Source: Croceicoccus sp. Ery15
GTDB lineage: Bacteria > Pseudomonadota > Alphaproteobacteria > Sphingomonadales > Sphingomonadaceae
Assembly (NCBI RefSeq): GCF_020985305.1
Contig: NZ_CP087588.1
Span: forward strand, 868,001 to 932,000
DNA: 64,000 bases
Direction: 5' to 3'
The notes under the pieces were generated by a model. The model worked only from the letters and a program-made list of their open reading frames with translations. It had not been told where the DNA came from and made no database searches. The position numbers and the translations under genes are program-made. Positions 42,353 to 52,644 of the stretch are shown in pieces (position 1 is the first letter of the stretch; each line of letters opens with the position of its first letter).

Positions 42353-42805
42353 TCAGGAAAGCGCGGCTTTCACCAGACCGCTCGCCTTGCTCATGTCCAG
42401 CTCGGTGCCGTGGCGCGCTTTCAGCTCGGCCATGACCTTGCCCATGTCCTTCATGCCGGTCGCGCCAGTCTCGGCCTTGATCGCCTCGATCGCGGCTTTC
42501 GTTTCCTCCTCGCTCATCTGCGCGGGCAGGAATTCCTCGATCACGACCAGCTCTTTCTCTTCCGCTTCGGCCAGTTCGGCGCGGCCGCCTTCGTTATACA
42601 TCGCAATCGATTCGCGGCGCTGCTTGGCCATCTTCTGCAGCACGTCGATCACCAGCGCATCGTCGTCGCCGGCCGCTTCGCTGGTGCGCAGTTCGATGTC
42701 GCGATCCTTGATCTTGGCAAGGATCAGGCGGACGGCGTTCAGCCGTTCCTTGTCCTTTTCCTTCATAGCCTGGATCTGGGCGGCCTTGAGATCGTCGCGA
42801 AGCAT
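42353..42805 (-). CDS. GatB/YqeY domain protein
   Basis: Protein of 150 residues, helical, starting MLRDDLKAAQIQAMKEKDKERLNAVRLILAKIKDRDIE and ending GMKDMGKVMAELKARHGTELDMSKASGLVKAALS. YqeY proteins share the C-terminal domain of the amidotransferase subunit GatB; their role is unclear, and their usual neighbours are rpsU, dnaG and rpoD. ATG 42805 has GAGAAAAC upstream and begins the family sequence. First gene of yqeY-dnaG-rpoD; divergent from carA across a 209-base gap that must hold both promoters. Confidence 0.93.
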   Translation of the reverse strand: MLRDDLKAAQIQAMKEKDKERLNAVRLILAKIKDRDIELRTSEAAGDDDALVIDVLQKMAKQRRESIAMYNEGGRAELAEAEEKELVVIEEFLPAQMSEEETKAAIEAIKAETGATGMKDMGKVMAELKARHGTELDMSKASGLVKAALS

Positions 42806-43014
42806 GGTTTTCTCTTTAAAATGGGGTGATCGGCGTCTTCGCACGCCACATAGGGTTGATTACCGGCGATGCAAACCGAACTTGGGACCAGCATTGCAAT
42901 TAATAAGGGGTCTATCCGCATTTATGCGGCAACCCCGCTTGACGGTATGCGCTCCCATCTCTAGCGGACGGGTCTTAGCACATATCGCCGGACCCCTAGC
43001 TAACGGAGCGCCAC

Positions 43015-44199
43015 ATGGCCGACCCCGCTTCTTCGCACGCGCCTATCCCCCAGGGGGCAACCGCCGTTCTTGTATTTGCCGACGGGCATGTCGCTTACGG
43101 GCGCGGATTCGGCGCCACGGGCGAAGCCGTGGGCGAGCTTTGTTTCAACACGGCGATGACCGGATATCAGGAAGTGATGACCGACCCGTCCTATGCGGGG
43201 CAGGTCGTGTGCTTCACCTTCCCGCATATCGGAAATGTCGGCACTAATGACGAGGACGTCGAAGGCAAGGTCGATTCGGCGCTGGGCTGCGTGGTGCGCG
43301 AAGATGTGACCGATCCGTCTAACTTCCGCGCCATGGGTGATTTCCCCGAATGGATGGTGAAAAAAGGCAAGATCGGCATCGCGGGGCTGGATACCCGCGC
43401 GCTGACCCGCCGTATCCGCATTCAGGGCGCACCCAATGTGGTGATCGCGCACAACCCCGAGGGCAAGTTCGACATTGACGCGCTGGTCGCCAAGGCGGCT
43501 GCATGGAGCGGTCTGGAAGGGCTGGACCTTGCCAAGGGCGTCAGCCGCGAGATCAGCGAAGGCTGGACCGGCGGGCACTGGGTGCTGGGCGAAGGCTATG
43601 GCGAACCGGGCGCGGATGGCCGCCCGCATGTCGTCGCCATGGATTTCGGCGCAAAGGATAATATCTTCCGCAATCTGGTGCGGGCAGGGGCCAAGGTCAC
43701 TGTCGTTCCGGCCGAAGCAAGCTATGACGAGATCATGGCACTGAAACCCGATGGCGTGTTCCTGTCGAACGGCCCCGGCGATCCGGCGGCGACGGGCGTT
43801 TACGCGGTGCCGGTGATCAAGGCGCTGCTGGACGCCGATGTGCCCTTGTTCGGCATCTGCCTCGGCCACCAGATGCTGGCGCTGGCTGCGGGTGCCAAGA
43901 CCGCCAAGATGTTTCAGGGCCATCGCGGTGCCAACCATCCCGTGCAGCGCGTCGGCGGCATCTGGGGCGAGACCGAGGGGCTGGTCGAGATCACCTCGAT
44001 GAACCACGGCTTCGCGGTCGATGGCGATACGCTGCCGGAAGGCGTGATTGAGACGCACAAGTCGCTGTTCGACGGCACCAATTGCGGCATCGCGATTACT
44101 GGCAAGAAGGCGTTTGGTGTGCAGTATCACCCCGAGGCTTCGCCGGGACCGATGGACAGTTTTTACCTGTTCGAGAAGTTCGTGGGTGAGTTGGGGTGA
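43015..44199 (+). CDS. carA: Carbamoyl-phosphate synthase small subunit
   Basis: Glutaminase subunit of 394 residues supplying ammonia to CarB. The N-terminal domain shows ATAVLVFADGHVAYGRGFGATG and FNTAMTGYQEVMTDPSYAGQVVCFTFPHIGNVG. The class I amidotransferase domain has the nucleophilic Cys in LFGICLGHQML and the His-Glu pair in FGVQYHPEASPGPMDS. Its stop overlaps the GTG of a small lipoprotein gene that separates it from carB. Confidence 0.97.
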   Translation: MADPASSHAPIPQGATAVLVFADGHVAYGRGFGATGEAVGELCFNTAMTGYQEVMTDPSYAGQVVCFTFPHIGNVGTNDEDVEGKVDSALGCVVREDVTDPSNFRAMGDFPEWMVKKGKIGIAGLDTRALTRRIRIQGAPNVVIAHNPEGKFDIDALVAKAAAWSGLEGLDLAKGVSREISEGWTGGHWVLGEGYGEPGADGRPHVVAMDFGAKDNIFRNLVRAGAKVTVVPAEASYDEIMALKPDGVFLSNGPGDPAATGVYAVPVIKALLDADVPLFGICLGHQMLALAAGAKTAKMFQGHRGANHPVQRVGGIWGETEGLVEITSMNHGFAVDGDTLPEGVIETHKSLFDGTNCGIAITGKKAFGVQYHPEASPGPMDSFYLFEKFVGELG

Positions 44200-44462
44200 A
44201 AAAGCTCATGGCTTTCTTTTCGCTCGCTCTCATCGGATGTGGTGGAAGCAAGCATGCGGAGGCCGAAGATTGTGGCGTCAGCGCGGATGAACTCCGGCGG
44301 ACGATAGAGGAGGTTAAAGAAATGGCTCCCTACTCCGGACGCACGCTCGGGAACTGTGAAATACTCAATGATGATGCTGGCAATGTTCAGGTCATCACAC
44401 CGGAAATTCAACAGAGCGTCGACAGCATGATTGCTCGCGAAAAAGCGGAATCGGAAAACTAA
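44196..44462 (+). CDS. Small lipoprotein encoded between carA and carB
   Basis: Protein of 88 residues starting at a GTG that overlaps the carA stop (GTGA) and ending in a TAA that overlaps the carB ATG (TAATG). [19 protein letters not shown] is a lipoprotein signal with lipobox LIGC (Cys15). The mature part is acidic with two further Cys residues ([18 protein letters not shown] and [12 protein letters not shown]), perhaps a disulfide. No family recognised. The coding sequence is visibly less GC-rich than carA or carB, pointing to insertion into an ancestral carAB. Because it is coupled on both sides it probably must be translated for carB expression. Confidence 0.75.
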   Translation: MKKLMAFFSLALIGCGGSKHAEAEDCGVSADELRRTIEEVKEMAPYSGRTLGNCEILNDDAGNVQVITPEIQQSVDSMIAREKAESEN

Positions 44463-47400
44463 TGCCCAAACGCACTGACATCTCCTCCATCCTCATCATC
44501 GGCGCGGGTCCGATCATCATCGGCCAGGCTTGCGAGTTCGATTATTCGGGCACGCAGGCGGTCAAGGCGCTGAAGGAAGAGGGTTACCGGGTCATTCTGG
44601 TAAACTCGAACCCCGCCACGATCATGACCGATCCGGAAATGGCCGACGCGACCTATGTCGAGCCGATCACCCCCGAATTCGTCGAGCGCGTCATCGCGAA
44701 AGAGCGTCCCGATGCGCTGCTGCCGACCATGGGCGGGCAGACCGCGCTCAACACGGCGCTGAAGCTTTTCGAAACCGGCGTTCTGGAGAAATACGGCGTC
44801 AAGATGATCGGCGCAGACGCCGACGCCATAGACAAGGCCGAAAACCGCCAGCGTTTCCGCAAGGCGATGGACAAGATCGGTCTGGAATCCGCTCGCAGCG
44901 GCGTCGCCAACACTTTGGCTGAGGCGGTGGCCGTGCTGGAACACACCGGCCTGCCCGCGATCATCCGCCCGTCCTTCACCTTGGGCGGCACTGGCGGCGG
45001 CATCGCCTATAACAAGGCGGAGTTCGAGCAGATCGTGCGCGAAGGCCTCGACGCCAGCCCTACGACCGAGGTTCTGATCGAGGAATCGCTGCTCGGCTGG
45101 AAAGAATATGAGATGGAGGTGGTGCGCGACCGCAAGGACAATTGCATCATCATCTGTTCGATCGAGAATATCGACCCGATGGGGGTGCACACCGGCGATT
45201 CCATCACCGTCGCCCCCGCGCTGACCCTGACCGACAAGGAATATCAGATCATGCGCACCGCCAGCATCGAGGTGCTGCGCGAAATCGGCGTGGAAACAGG
45301 CGGTTCGAACGTGCAGTTCGCAGTCAATCCCGCTGACGGCCGGCTGATCGTGATCGAAATGAACCCGCGCGTCTCGCGCTCTTCGGCGCTGGCGTCCAAG
45401 GCCACGGGTTTCCCCATCGCGCGCGTCGCCGCCAAGCTGGCCGTGGGATACACGCTGGACGAGATCACGAACGAGATCACCGGCGCGACCCCTGCCAGTT
45501 TCGAACCGACCATCGACTATATCGTCACCAAGATCCCGCGCTTCGCCTTTGAAAAGTTCAAGGGCGCGGAAAACAAGTTGTCGACCGCCATGCGCTCGGT
45601 GGGCGAGGTGATGGCGATCGGCCGCAACATGAAGGAATCGCTGCAAAAGGCGTTACGCGGCCTCGAAACCGGGCTCGACGGGTTCAACCGCGTTCAGGAG
45701 CTGGAAGGTGCCAGCCGCGACGTGCTGACCGCGCGCCTGTCCGAACGCACGCCCGAACGGCTGCTGATCGTGGCGCAGGCTTTCCGCGAAGGGCTGACGC
45801 TGAATGAAATCCACGCGATCACGCAATATGATCCCTGGTTCCTGCGCCATATCGAACAGATCATCGCCGAAGAGGCCGAGATCATGGCCAATGGCCTGCC
45901 GCGCACGACCGAGGGTTTGCGCCGCCTGAAAGCCATGGGCTTTTCGGACAAGCGCCTGTCCACGCTGGCCGTGCGCTCGGTCGGTGTCGCGGGCGGCATG
46001 GGCGAGACGCAGGCGAAGCGTTCGGGCCTGCTGCACGATACGCTGAAAGCCATGGCGGGCGGCACTTCCGAAGAGGAAATCCGCGCACTGCGCCACAAGC
46101 TGGGCGTTCGTCCGGTGTTCAAGCGCATAGACAGCTGCGCTGCCGAGTTCGAGGCGATCACGCCCTATATGTACTCGACCTATGAAGCCCCGTTGTTTGG
46201 CGAGGCGGAGAACGAGGCTGATCCGTCGGAGCGGAAAAAGATCGTGATCCTTGGCGGCGGTCCTAACCGGATCGGGCAGGGGATCGAGTTCGATTACTGC
46301 TGCTGCCACGCCTGCTTTGCGCTGGAAGAGGCGGGTTTTGAAACCATCATGATCAATTGCAATCCGGAAACCGTGTCGACCGATTACGACACTTCGGATC
46401 GCCTCTATTTCGAGCCGCTGACGGCGGAAGACGTGCTGGAAATCCTCGATGTCGAAAAGTCGAAGGGCACTCTGGTCGGTGTGATCGTGCAGTTCGGCGG
46501 ACAGACCCCGCTGAAGCTGGCGCAGGCGCTTGAGGATGCGGGCATTCCGATCCTTGGCACCAGCCCCGACGCCATCGACCTTGCCGAAGACCGCGAACGC
46601 TTTGCCAAGCTGGTCAACAAGCTGGACCTGTTGCAGCCGTCGAACGGCATCGCGCGCAGTCAGGAAGAGGCGCGCGGGATTGCGGCGCAGATCGGCTATC
46701 CGGTGCTGATCCGCCCGTCCTATGTGCTGGGCGGCCGCGCGATGGAGATCGTGGATAGTGAAGCGCAGCTCGACGAATATATGGAAACGGCCGTCCGCGT
46801 TTCGGGCGATTCGCCGGTGCTGATCGACCAGTATCTGCGCGATGCCGTCGAATGCGATGTCGACGCGCTGTGCGACGGCACGGATGTGGTTGTCGCGGGC
46901 GTGATGCAGCATATCGAGGAAGCCGGCGTTCATTCGGGCGACAGTGCCTGCACCATCCCGCCTTACAGCCTGCCCGACGACATCATTGCCGAGATGGAGC
47001 GTCAGGCCGACCTGCTGGCCCGCGCACTGAAAGTCGTCGGGCTGATGAACATCCAGTTCGCGGTAAAGGACGGTCAGGTCTATCTGATCGAAGTGAACCC
47101 GCGCGCCAGCCGGACCGTGCCCTTCGTTGCCAAGGCTATCGGGCAACCCATCGCCAAGATGGCTGCGCGCGTGATGGCGGGCGAAAAACTGGCCGATCTG
47201 CCCGCGATCAAGCGCGACATCGATTATGTCGCGGTCAAGGAAGCGGTGTTCCCGTTCAACAAGTTCCCCGGCAGCGATCCGGCGCTTTCGCCCGAAATGA
47301 AGTCCACCGGCGAAGTCATGGGCATCGATCCCGACTTCACGGCGGCCTTTATCAAGAGCCAGCTTGGCGCGGGCGCGATGATGCCCGAAGGCGGCGTGTT

Positions 47401-47785
47401 GTTCGTATCGGTCAAGGATAGCGACAAGCAGACCATTCTGCCCGCCGTTAAACTGCTGGAAGAAAACGGCTTTACCGTCATCGCCACCGGAGGGACGCAG
47501 CGTTTCCTTGCCGAAAACGGCGTGAACGTGAAACCGGTGAACAAGGTGGCAGAGGGCAGGCCCCACATCGTCGACGCCATTATCGACGGCGAGGTGAACC
47601 TGATCTTCAACACGACCGAGGGTTGGCAGAGCCTGAAGGATTCGAAATCGATCCGTCAGGCAGCATTGGTCGAGAAGGTTCCGATCTATACCACGGCAGC
47701 TGCGGCGCTGGTCGCGGCGCAGGCGATTGCGGCCCAACGCGGCGGCAAGCTTGAAGTGCGCTCGCTTCAGGCCTATTATGGCTGA
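44462..47785 (+). CDS. carB: Carbamoyl-phosphate synthase large subunit
   Basis: Protein of 1107 residues making carbamoyl phosphate for arginine and pyrimidine synthesis. There are two homologous ATP-grasp halves: the first opens [35 protein letters not shown], the second [34 protein letters not shown]. Glycine-rich loops [15 protein letters not shown] and [13 protein letters not shown] are present, as is an MGS-like allosteric domain at the C-terminus ([16 protein letters not shown]). The length is normal; there is no frameshift. Confidence 0.98.
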   Translation: MPKRTDISSILIIGAGPIIIGQACEFDYSGTQAVKALKEEGYRVILVNSNPATIMTDPEMADATYVEPITPEFVERVIAKERPDALLPTMGGQTALNTALKLFETGVLEKYGVKMIGADADAIDKAENRQRFRKAMDKIGLESARSGVANTLAEAVAVLEHTGLPAIIRPSFTLGGTGGGIAYNKAEFEQIVREGLDASPTTEVLIEESLLGWKEYEMEVVRDRKDNCIIICSIENIDPMGVHTGDSITVAPALTLTDKEYQIMRTASIEVLREIGVETGGSNVQFAVNPADGRLIVIEMNPRVSRSSALASKATGFPIARVAAKLAVGYTLDEITNEITGATPASFEPTIDYIVTKIPRFAFEKFKGAENKLSTAMRSVGEVMAIGRNMKESLQKALRGLETGLDGFNRVQELEGASRDVLTARLSERTPERLLIVAQAFREGLTLNEIHAITQYDPWFLRHIEQIIAEEAEIMANGLPRTTEGLRRLKAMGFSDKRLSTLAVRSVGVAGGMGETQAKRSGLLHDTLKAMAGGTSEEEIRALRHKLGVRPVFKRIDSCAAEFEAITPYMYSTYEAPLFGEAENEADPSERKKIVILGGGPNRIGQGIEFDYCCCHACFALEEAGFETIMINCNPETVSTDYDTSDRLYFEPLTAEDVLEILDVEKSKGTLVGVIVQFGGQTPLKLAQALEDAGIPILGTSPDAIDLAEDRERFAKLVNKLDLLQPSNGIARSQEEARGIAAQIGYPVLIRPSYVLGGRAMEIVDSEAQLDEYMETAVRVSGDSPVLIDQYLRDAVECDVDALCDGTDVVVAGVMQHIEEAGVHSGDSACTIPPYSLPDDIIAEMERQADLLARALKVVGLMNIQFAVKDGQVYLIEVNPRASRTVPFVAKAIGQPIAKMAARVMAGEKLADLPAIKRDIDYVAVKEAVFPFNKFPGSDPALSPEMKSTGEVMGIDPDFTAAFIKSQLGAGAMMPEGGVLFVSVKDSDKQTILPAVKLLEENGFTVIATGGTQRFLAENGVNVKPVNKVAEGRPHIVDAIIDGEVNLIFNTTEGWQSLKDSKSIRQAALVEKVPIYTTAAAALVAAQAIAAQRGGKLEVRSLQAYYG

Positions 47786-47895
47786 CCGCTAACGTTCCTC
47801 CCGCAACGTAAGTCCCCCGATTTTCCTGCTGCATCGCGCGGCAGGGACGGGGAACTCGTTTCGCTGGCGAGGGACCAGGAGGATATTGAATTACA

Positions 47896-48372
47896 ATGGC
47901 GAGTGTCGAAAAGGTACCGATGCTGGCGGAAGGCTATGAGAAGCTGACTGCCGAACTGAAATTGCTGCGTGAAGAACGTCCGCGCATCGTCGATGCGATC
48001 GAGGAAGCGCGCGCGCATGGCGATCTGTCGGAAAACGCCGAATATCACGCCGCGAAAGAACGCCAGGGCCAGGTCGAGGCGTCGATCGCCGATCTGGAGG
48101 ACAAGGTCAGCCGCGCGCAGATCATCGATCCGACGACATTGTCGGGCGACAAGGTGATTTTCGGCGCGACCGTCACCCTGCTGGACGAAGACGACAAGCC
48201 CGTCCGCTATCAGATCGTCGGCCCGACCGAGGCCGATGCCAAGTCCGGCCGGATCAGCTATTCCAGCCCGCTGGGCCGTGCGCTTATTGGCAAGAAAGTG
48301 GATGACGAGATCGAAGTGACCGTCCCGTCGGGCGAACGCTTTTACGTGATCCAGCAGATTGAATTCATCTGA
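47896..48372 (+). CDS. greA: Transcription elongation factor GreA
   Basis: Protein of 158 residues that rescues backtracked RNA polymerase by stimulating transcript cleavage. The N-terminal coiled coil begins [52 protein letters not shown] with the tip acids D-L-S-E-N-AEY. The C-terminal FKBP-like domain contains [24 protein letters not shown]. It follows carB after 110 bases; a hairpin terminator follows it. Confidence 0.96.
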   Translation: MASVEKVPMLAEGYEKLTAELKLLREERPRIVDAIEEARAHGDLSENAEYHAAKERQGQVEASIADLEDKVSRAQIIDPTTLSGDKVIFGATVTLLDEDDKPVRYQIVGPTEADAKSGRISYSSPLGRALIGKKVDDEIEVTVPSGERFYVIQQIEFI

Positions 48373-48381
48373 TCCAATGAA

Positions 48382-48416
48382 AAGGGGCGGGGGACGATGG
48401 TCATCCCGCCCCCTTC
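48382..48416. terminator. Bidirectional terminator greA / DUF4170
   Basis: Stem GGGGCGGG/CCCGCCCC with a 13-base loop lies between the convergent greA and DUF4170 genes. The minus strand ends CCCCTTTTCATTGG, a T tract for DUF4170; the plus strand has CTTCATATT. Confidence 0.75.
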
Positions 48417-48427
48417 ATATTGCTGGC

Positions 48428-48649
48428 TCAATTCTTCAGATCGGGTTCCAGCAGGCGGTGCAGGTGCACCACCACATACTTCATCTCTGCATCGTCGACG
48501 GTCTGCTGCGCCTTGCCGCGCCACGCGTTTTCGGCGGATTCGAAATCCGGATAGACGCCGACAATATCGAGCGCTGACAGATTTTCGAATTCCAGACCGC
48601 GCGGGTCCTTTACCCGACCGCCCATTACGAGATGCAGTTTTTGCGCCAT
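48428..48649 (-). CDS. DUF4170 domain protein
   Basis: Protein of 73 residues matching DUF4170: MAQKLHLVMGGRVKDP at the start, DIVGVYPDFESAENAWRGKAQQTVDDAEMKYVVVHLHRLLEP at the end. The family is restricted mostly to alphaproteobacteria and of unknown function. ATG 48649 follows a TTG used by a one-codon longer frame. It is monocistronic. Confidence 0.85.
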   Translation of the reverse strand: MAQKLHLVMGGRVKDPRGLEFENLSALDIVGVYPDFESAENAWRGKAQQTVDDAEMKYVVVHLHRLLEPDLKN

Positions 48650-48804
48650 CAATCACTCCGCTTGCAAATTGGAAAGCCGCCACATCGGCCAGTGGTGGGC
48701 TGGCTTGGATGGGGCGGCCTTAGCGTATCGCTCGGGCGATCCCAAGTTGCAATCAGGCCCGACGCGCAATCGAAAAAATGTTCATCAGGCGGGTTTGACG
48801 CTGA

Positions 48805-49395
48805 TCAGCGCCGAAACCTTGAGGTGAGGGTGCGGGTCCTGTGTCCTGCATCTTCACTGGCATGTCGTGCAGCCATGGCGGCCTTTTCGGCGATCTGGCG
48901 AGCGGTCAGGACCGTGCCTTCGCCGCGTTCGGCAAATTCATGCGCGATATGGCCACCGGTTTCGGCAACGCGTTCGCCCCATTCGCCCAGTTTGTCGCGC
49001 GATCCCTCGGCAGCGTTCTGCGCCAGCGCCATCATCTGGCCGCCATAGGTCGCTGCCAGTTCCGCCAGCAATCCGCCAGCCGACATGACCGATCCCCGTA
49101 CCTTGCGGCCAGGCTTGCCCGGCAGCGATAACGCAATCAGCGCGCCGATCGCGACCGCGCCCGATACGGCGATCAGCGGGTGTTCCTTTACAAATTTCTT
49201 TGCATCACCCGCAGCGGCCTTGGTCTGCTCCATCGCTTTGGCGCGGGCCGGTGCCGTGCGCTCGGCAATGCGGGCCTGTGCGGCAGAAACTTTCTCGGCC
49301 AGAGTGGCCTCTTGCGGCGGGGCCAGATCATTATCGGCGGGCACGACGGGCTGCGGCGTTTCCACGGCTTTCAGGGCGGGTTTGGTCTCGGTCAC
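48805..49395 (-). CDS. DUF883/YqjD-like membrane-anchored protein
   Basis: Protein of 196 residues with long amphipathic helices and one hydrophobic segment, KFVKEHPLIAVSGAVAIGALIALSLPG (about 67-93), resembling the HPW-glycine-zipper tail of YqjD/DUF883. It differs in having another helical part after the membrane segment (YGGQMMALAQNAAEGSRDKLGEWGERVAETGG). Last gene of a four-gene minus-strand set. The function is unknown; YqjD in E. coli associates with ribosomes at the inner membrane in stationary phase. Confidence 0.6.
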   Translation of the reverse strand: MTETKPALKAVETPQPVVPADNDLAPPQEATLAEKVSAAQARIAERTAPARAKAMEQTKAAAGDAKKFVKEHPLIAVSGAVAIGALIALSLPGKPGRKVRGSVMSAGGLLAELAATYGGQMMALAQNAAEGSRDKLGEWGERVAETGGHIAHEFAERGEGTVLTARQIAEKAAMAARHASEDAGHRTRTLTSRFRR

Positions 49396-49431
49396 GGGTC
49401 AATACCTCGTCTTGATGTCAGTCTTGTCTAA

Positions 49432-49815
49432 TTAATCGCGCGAACCGGATCGGGTTCCGAAGGTGCCGAGCGTTTGTTCGGGTTCGGCGTCAATTGTGGG
49501 TTCTGCGTCAACAAGCGGCTCGTCACCGTCCTCATCGCCATATCCCAGCAGATTGCCCGCAAAGGCCAGGATCGGCCCGCGCAGGAACCAGCCGGTCAGG
49601 CCTAGCGCACCCAATGTCAGCAGCGTTTTATGCGTGCTTGCCGCATCGGCGGCTTCTTCCGCCATTACCTTGCCGTCGCCGACCAGTCGGGTCGCAACGC
49701 GCTTGCCAATGCTAGCGGCACCCAGATCGGCGCGCACCATTTCGCGCTGCGTTTCGAATACGCTTCGCGCGGCGCCACGAAGGCGCTTGGCTTCAAGGAC
49801 TTCTTCCTCGCTCAT
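49432..49815 (-). CDS. Hypothetical membrane protein of YqjDE-like cluster
   Basis: Protein of 127 residues. The first 70 residues are charged helix (SEEEVLEAKRLRGAARSVFETQREMVRAD), then HKTLLTLGALGLTGWFLRGPILAFAGNLLGYG is a single membrane segment, followed by an acidic Pro-containing tail. It starts four bases after the holin-like gene. Family not recognised; topology and context suggest it replaces YqjK in a yqjDEK-like set. Confidence 0.65.
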   Translation of the reverse strand: MSEEEVLEAKRLRGAARSVFETQREMVRADLGAASIGKRVATRLVGDGKVMAEEAADAASTHKTLLTLGALGLTGWFLRGPILAFAGNLLGYGDEDGDEPLVDAEPTIDAEPEQTLGTFGTRSGSRD

Positions 49816-49819
49816 CTGT

Positions 49820-50182
49820 TTAATCGTCCCCGTCCGAAATGACCTGCTTCATCCGCCGCATCTTTGACGCGCCGCGCTGCGCCAGCAGCAGGGCTACGAT
49901 CGCCAATACGCCGGTCACAAGGGCCGTCGATCCCCAATAGGTGATATGCTGGCCCAGCGACACGATCAGTCCGACGATCAGCGCCATCAGGGCAAAGAAA
50001 CCGAACACGGCCGCCGCCACGAACATCGCGCCAATGCCCTTGGCCGAATTGGCAGCATAGATGGCGCGCTTTTTATGGAAATCGATCTCGGCCTCGGCCA
50101 GCATCTTGCCGTCCTCGACCAAGGCGCGCACGTCTTCCACCAGTGAACGCTCGGCCGCGATGTCGTCGGCACTTTCCGACAT
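49820..50182 (-). CDS. YqjE / phage-holin-family (PF07332-like) membrane protein
   Basis: Protein of 120 residues. An N-terminal helix (SESADDIAAERSLVEDVRALVEDGKMLAEAEIDFHKKRA) leads into two membrane segments, FVAAAVFGFFALMALIVGLIVSLG and STALVTGVLAIVALLLAQRGA. It fits the YqjE-type holin superfamily III, which is chromosomal and not a lysis protein. ATG 50182 was chosen because the family begins there. Adjacent to a DUF883-like gene as in the E. coli yqjD-yqjE pair. Confidence 0.8.
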   Translation of the reverse strand: MSESADDIAAERSLVEDVRALVEDGKMLAEAEIDFHKKRAIYAANSAKGIGAMFVAAAVFGFFALMALIVGLIVSLGQHITYWGSTALVTGVLAIVALLLAQRGASKMRRMKQVISDGDD

Positions 50183-50316
50183 GAAGCACTTCCCCCTGTC
50201 GCGCCGGACCAATGGACCGCAAACGCGTAGTTCTCATTCATGGCACCCGCTATAGATGCCAATACTTGGGCGGCATGCAGAGCTTGGCTCTCCACGCCGC
50301 CCCTTAACCCATGGCG

Positions 50317-50826
50317 TTAGCGACGGCGGAACAGGCGGGCCAGCAGGAAACCGGCGCCGGCAGCGATGGCAATCGCCGTGCCGGGGCTCTTGCGCACATA
50401 TTCGCGCGCATCGTCGCCCAGTTGCTCCAGCGATTTTTCGTCGAGCGAGGCAGCGTTCTTTTCAAGGCTGCCTGCCGCGCTGCGCGCATAGTCGCCATAT
50501 TTCACGCCCAGTTTTTCATCGACGGTGGCGACATTGTCCGTGATCAGCTTCGACAGTGCAACCATGCCTTCGCTGGTCTTCGACTTGGTATCGTTTGCCA
50601 GCTCATAGGCCTTGGCCTTCGCCTGCTCGCCATAGGCGGCGGCATCGCCCTTTAGCTGATCGCCCTTTTCACCGGCGCGGTCCTTATAGCTGCCGGATTT
50701 CTCCAGAGCTTCTGCCTTCAGCTCGGCCACGCCCGCCTTGGCTTCGTCGAGAGCCTTGGAAAAGCGGCTCTTGGCTTCAGCCTTATGATCGGTTGTTGCG
50801 GGGGTGCTATCAGTGGATTTGACCAT
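50317..50826 (-). CDS. YqjD-like (DUF883) stress protein
   Basis: Protein of 169 residues. The body is a charged Ala/Lys/Glu-rich helix with CsbD-like flavour (FSKALDEAKAGVAELKAEALEKSGSYKDRAGEKGDQLKGDAAAYGEQAKAKAYELAND). The C-terminus is a YqjD-type tail, YVRKSPGTAIAIAAGAGFLLARLFRRR, which anchors DUF883 proteins in the inner membrane. ATG 50826 has GAGAG nine bases upstream; the frame is open upstream but unlike protein. First gene of the minus-strand set at 48.8-50.8 kb, divergent from eno. Confidence 0.75.
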   Translation of the reverse strand: MVKSTDSTPATTDHKAEAKSRFSKALDEAKAGVAELKAEALEKSGSYKDRAGEKGDQLKGDAAAYGEQAKAKAYELANDTKSKTSEGMVALSKLITDNVATVDEKLGVKYGDYARSAAGSLEKNAASLDEKSLEQLGDDAREYVRKSPGTAIAIAAGAGFLLARLFRRR

Positions 50827-51127
50827 GTTTTGCATCTCTCGTCGTGACTGGCCCTTGGCGAGGGGCCGAGTTGAAACTGGTCGGGCGGGCGGAAATCCGC
50901 CGACCCGGCGGTTCTTCGAAGCCGTCCGGTTGGCGCATTGCTTCCGGCAATGCGAACCGTTGGGCCTGTTTTCGGGGGCAATGCGACCCGCCCCCATTCG
51001 CTGATGCAATAACGACTGTTGCCAGCCATTGTTCCGCCAACTAATCCGCGACCATATCACGAAACACGCGACGCATAACGCAGCAATTTTCTAACACCAC
51101 CTTCAGCCCCGTCCGGGGCGTGCTTGA

Positions 51128-52429
<1,302 letters not shown>

Positions 52430-52644
52430 TCGCCATGATGTGATGCGAAAATGCCGTGGCGGAGCGATCCGTCACGGTATCGGCGTATTTGCTTTGGCGC
52501 GCGGCTCGGAACGATTTGCGCGGCGGGCTGCAAATCACTAGAACGCGAAGTGCCATTATTTCGCCACATATTGTGCCGGCACCCCGCGCAATCCAAAGCC
52601 AGAGCCTGTTCTTGCCACTTCGCAACCTATCCGCCCTGACCCAA

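Noticed and set aside
45653..47737. A 694-codon open frame antisense to carB
   Set aside because: It mirrors carB codon structure in a high-GC genome, is His/Arg/Gln-rich with no domain, and carB on the other strand is unambiguous.
49820..50182. Phage holin hit suggesting a prophage
   Set aside because: No other phage gene, integrase or attachment site is nearby; the protein is of the chromosomal YqjE type with a YqjD-like neighbour.
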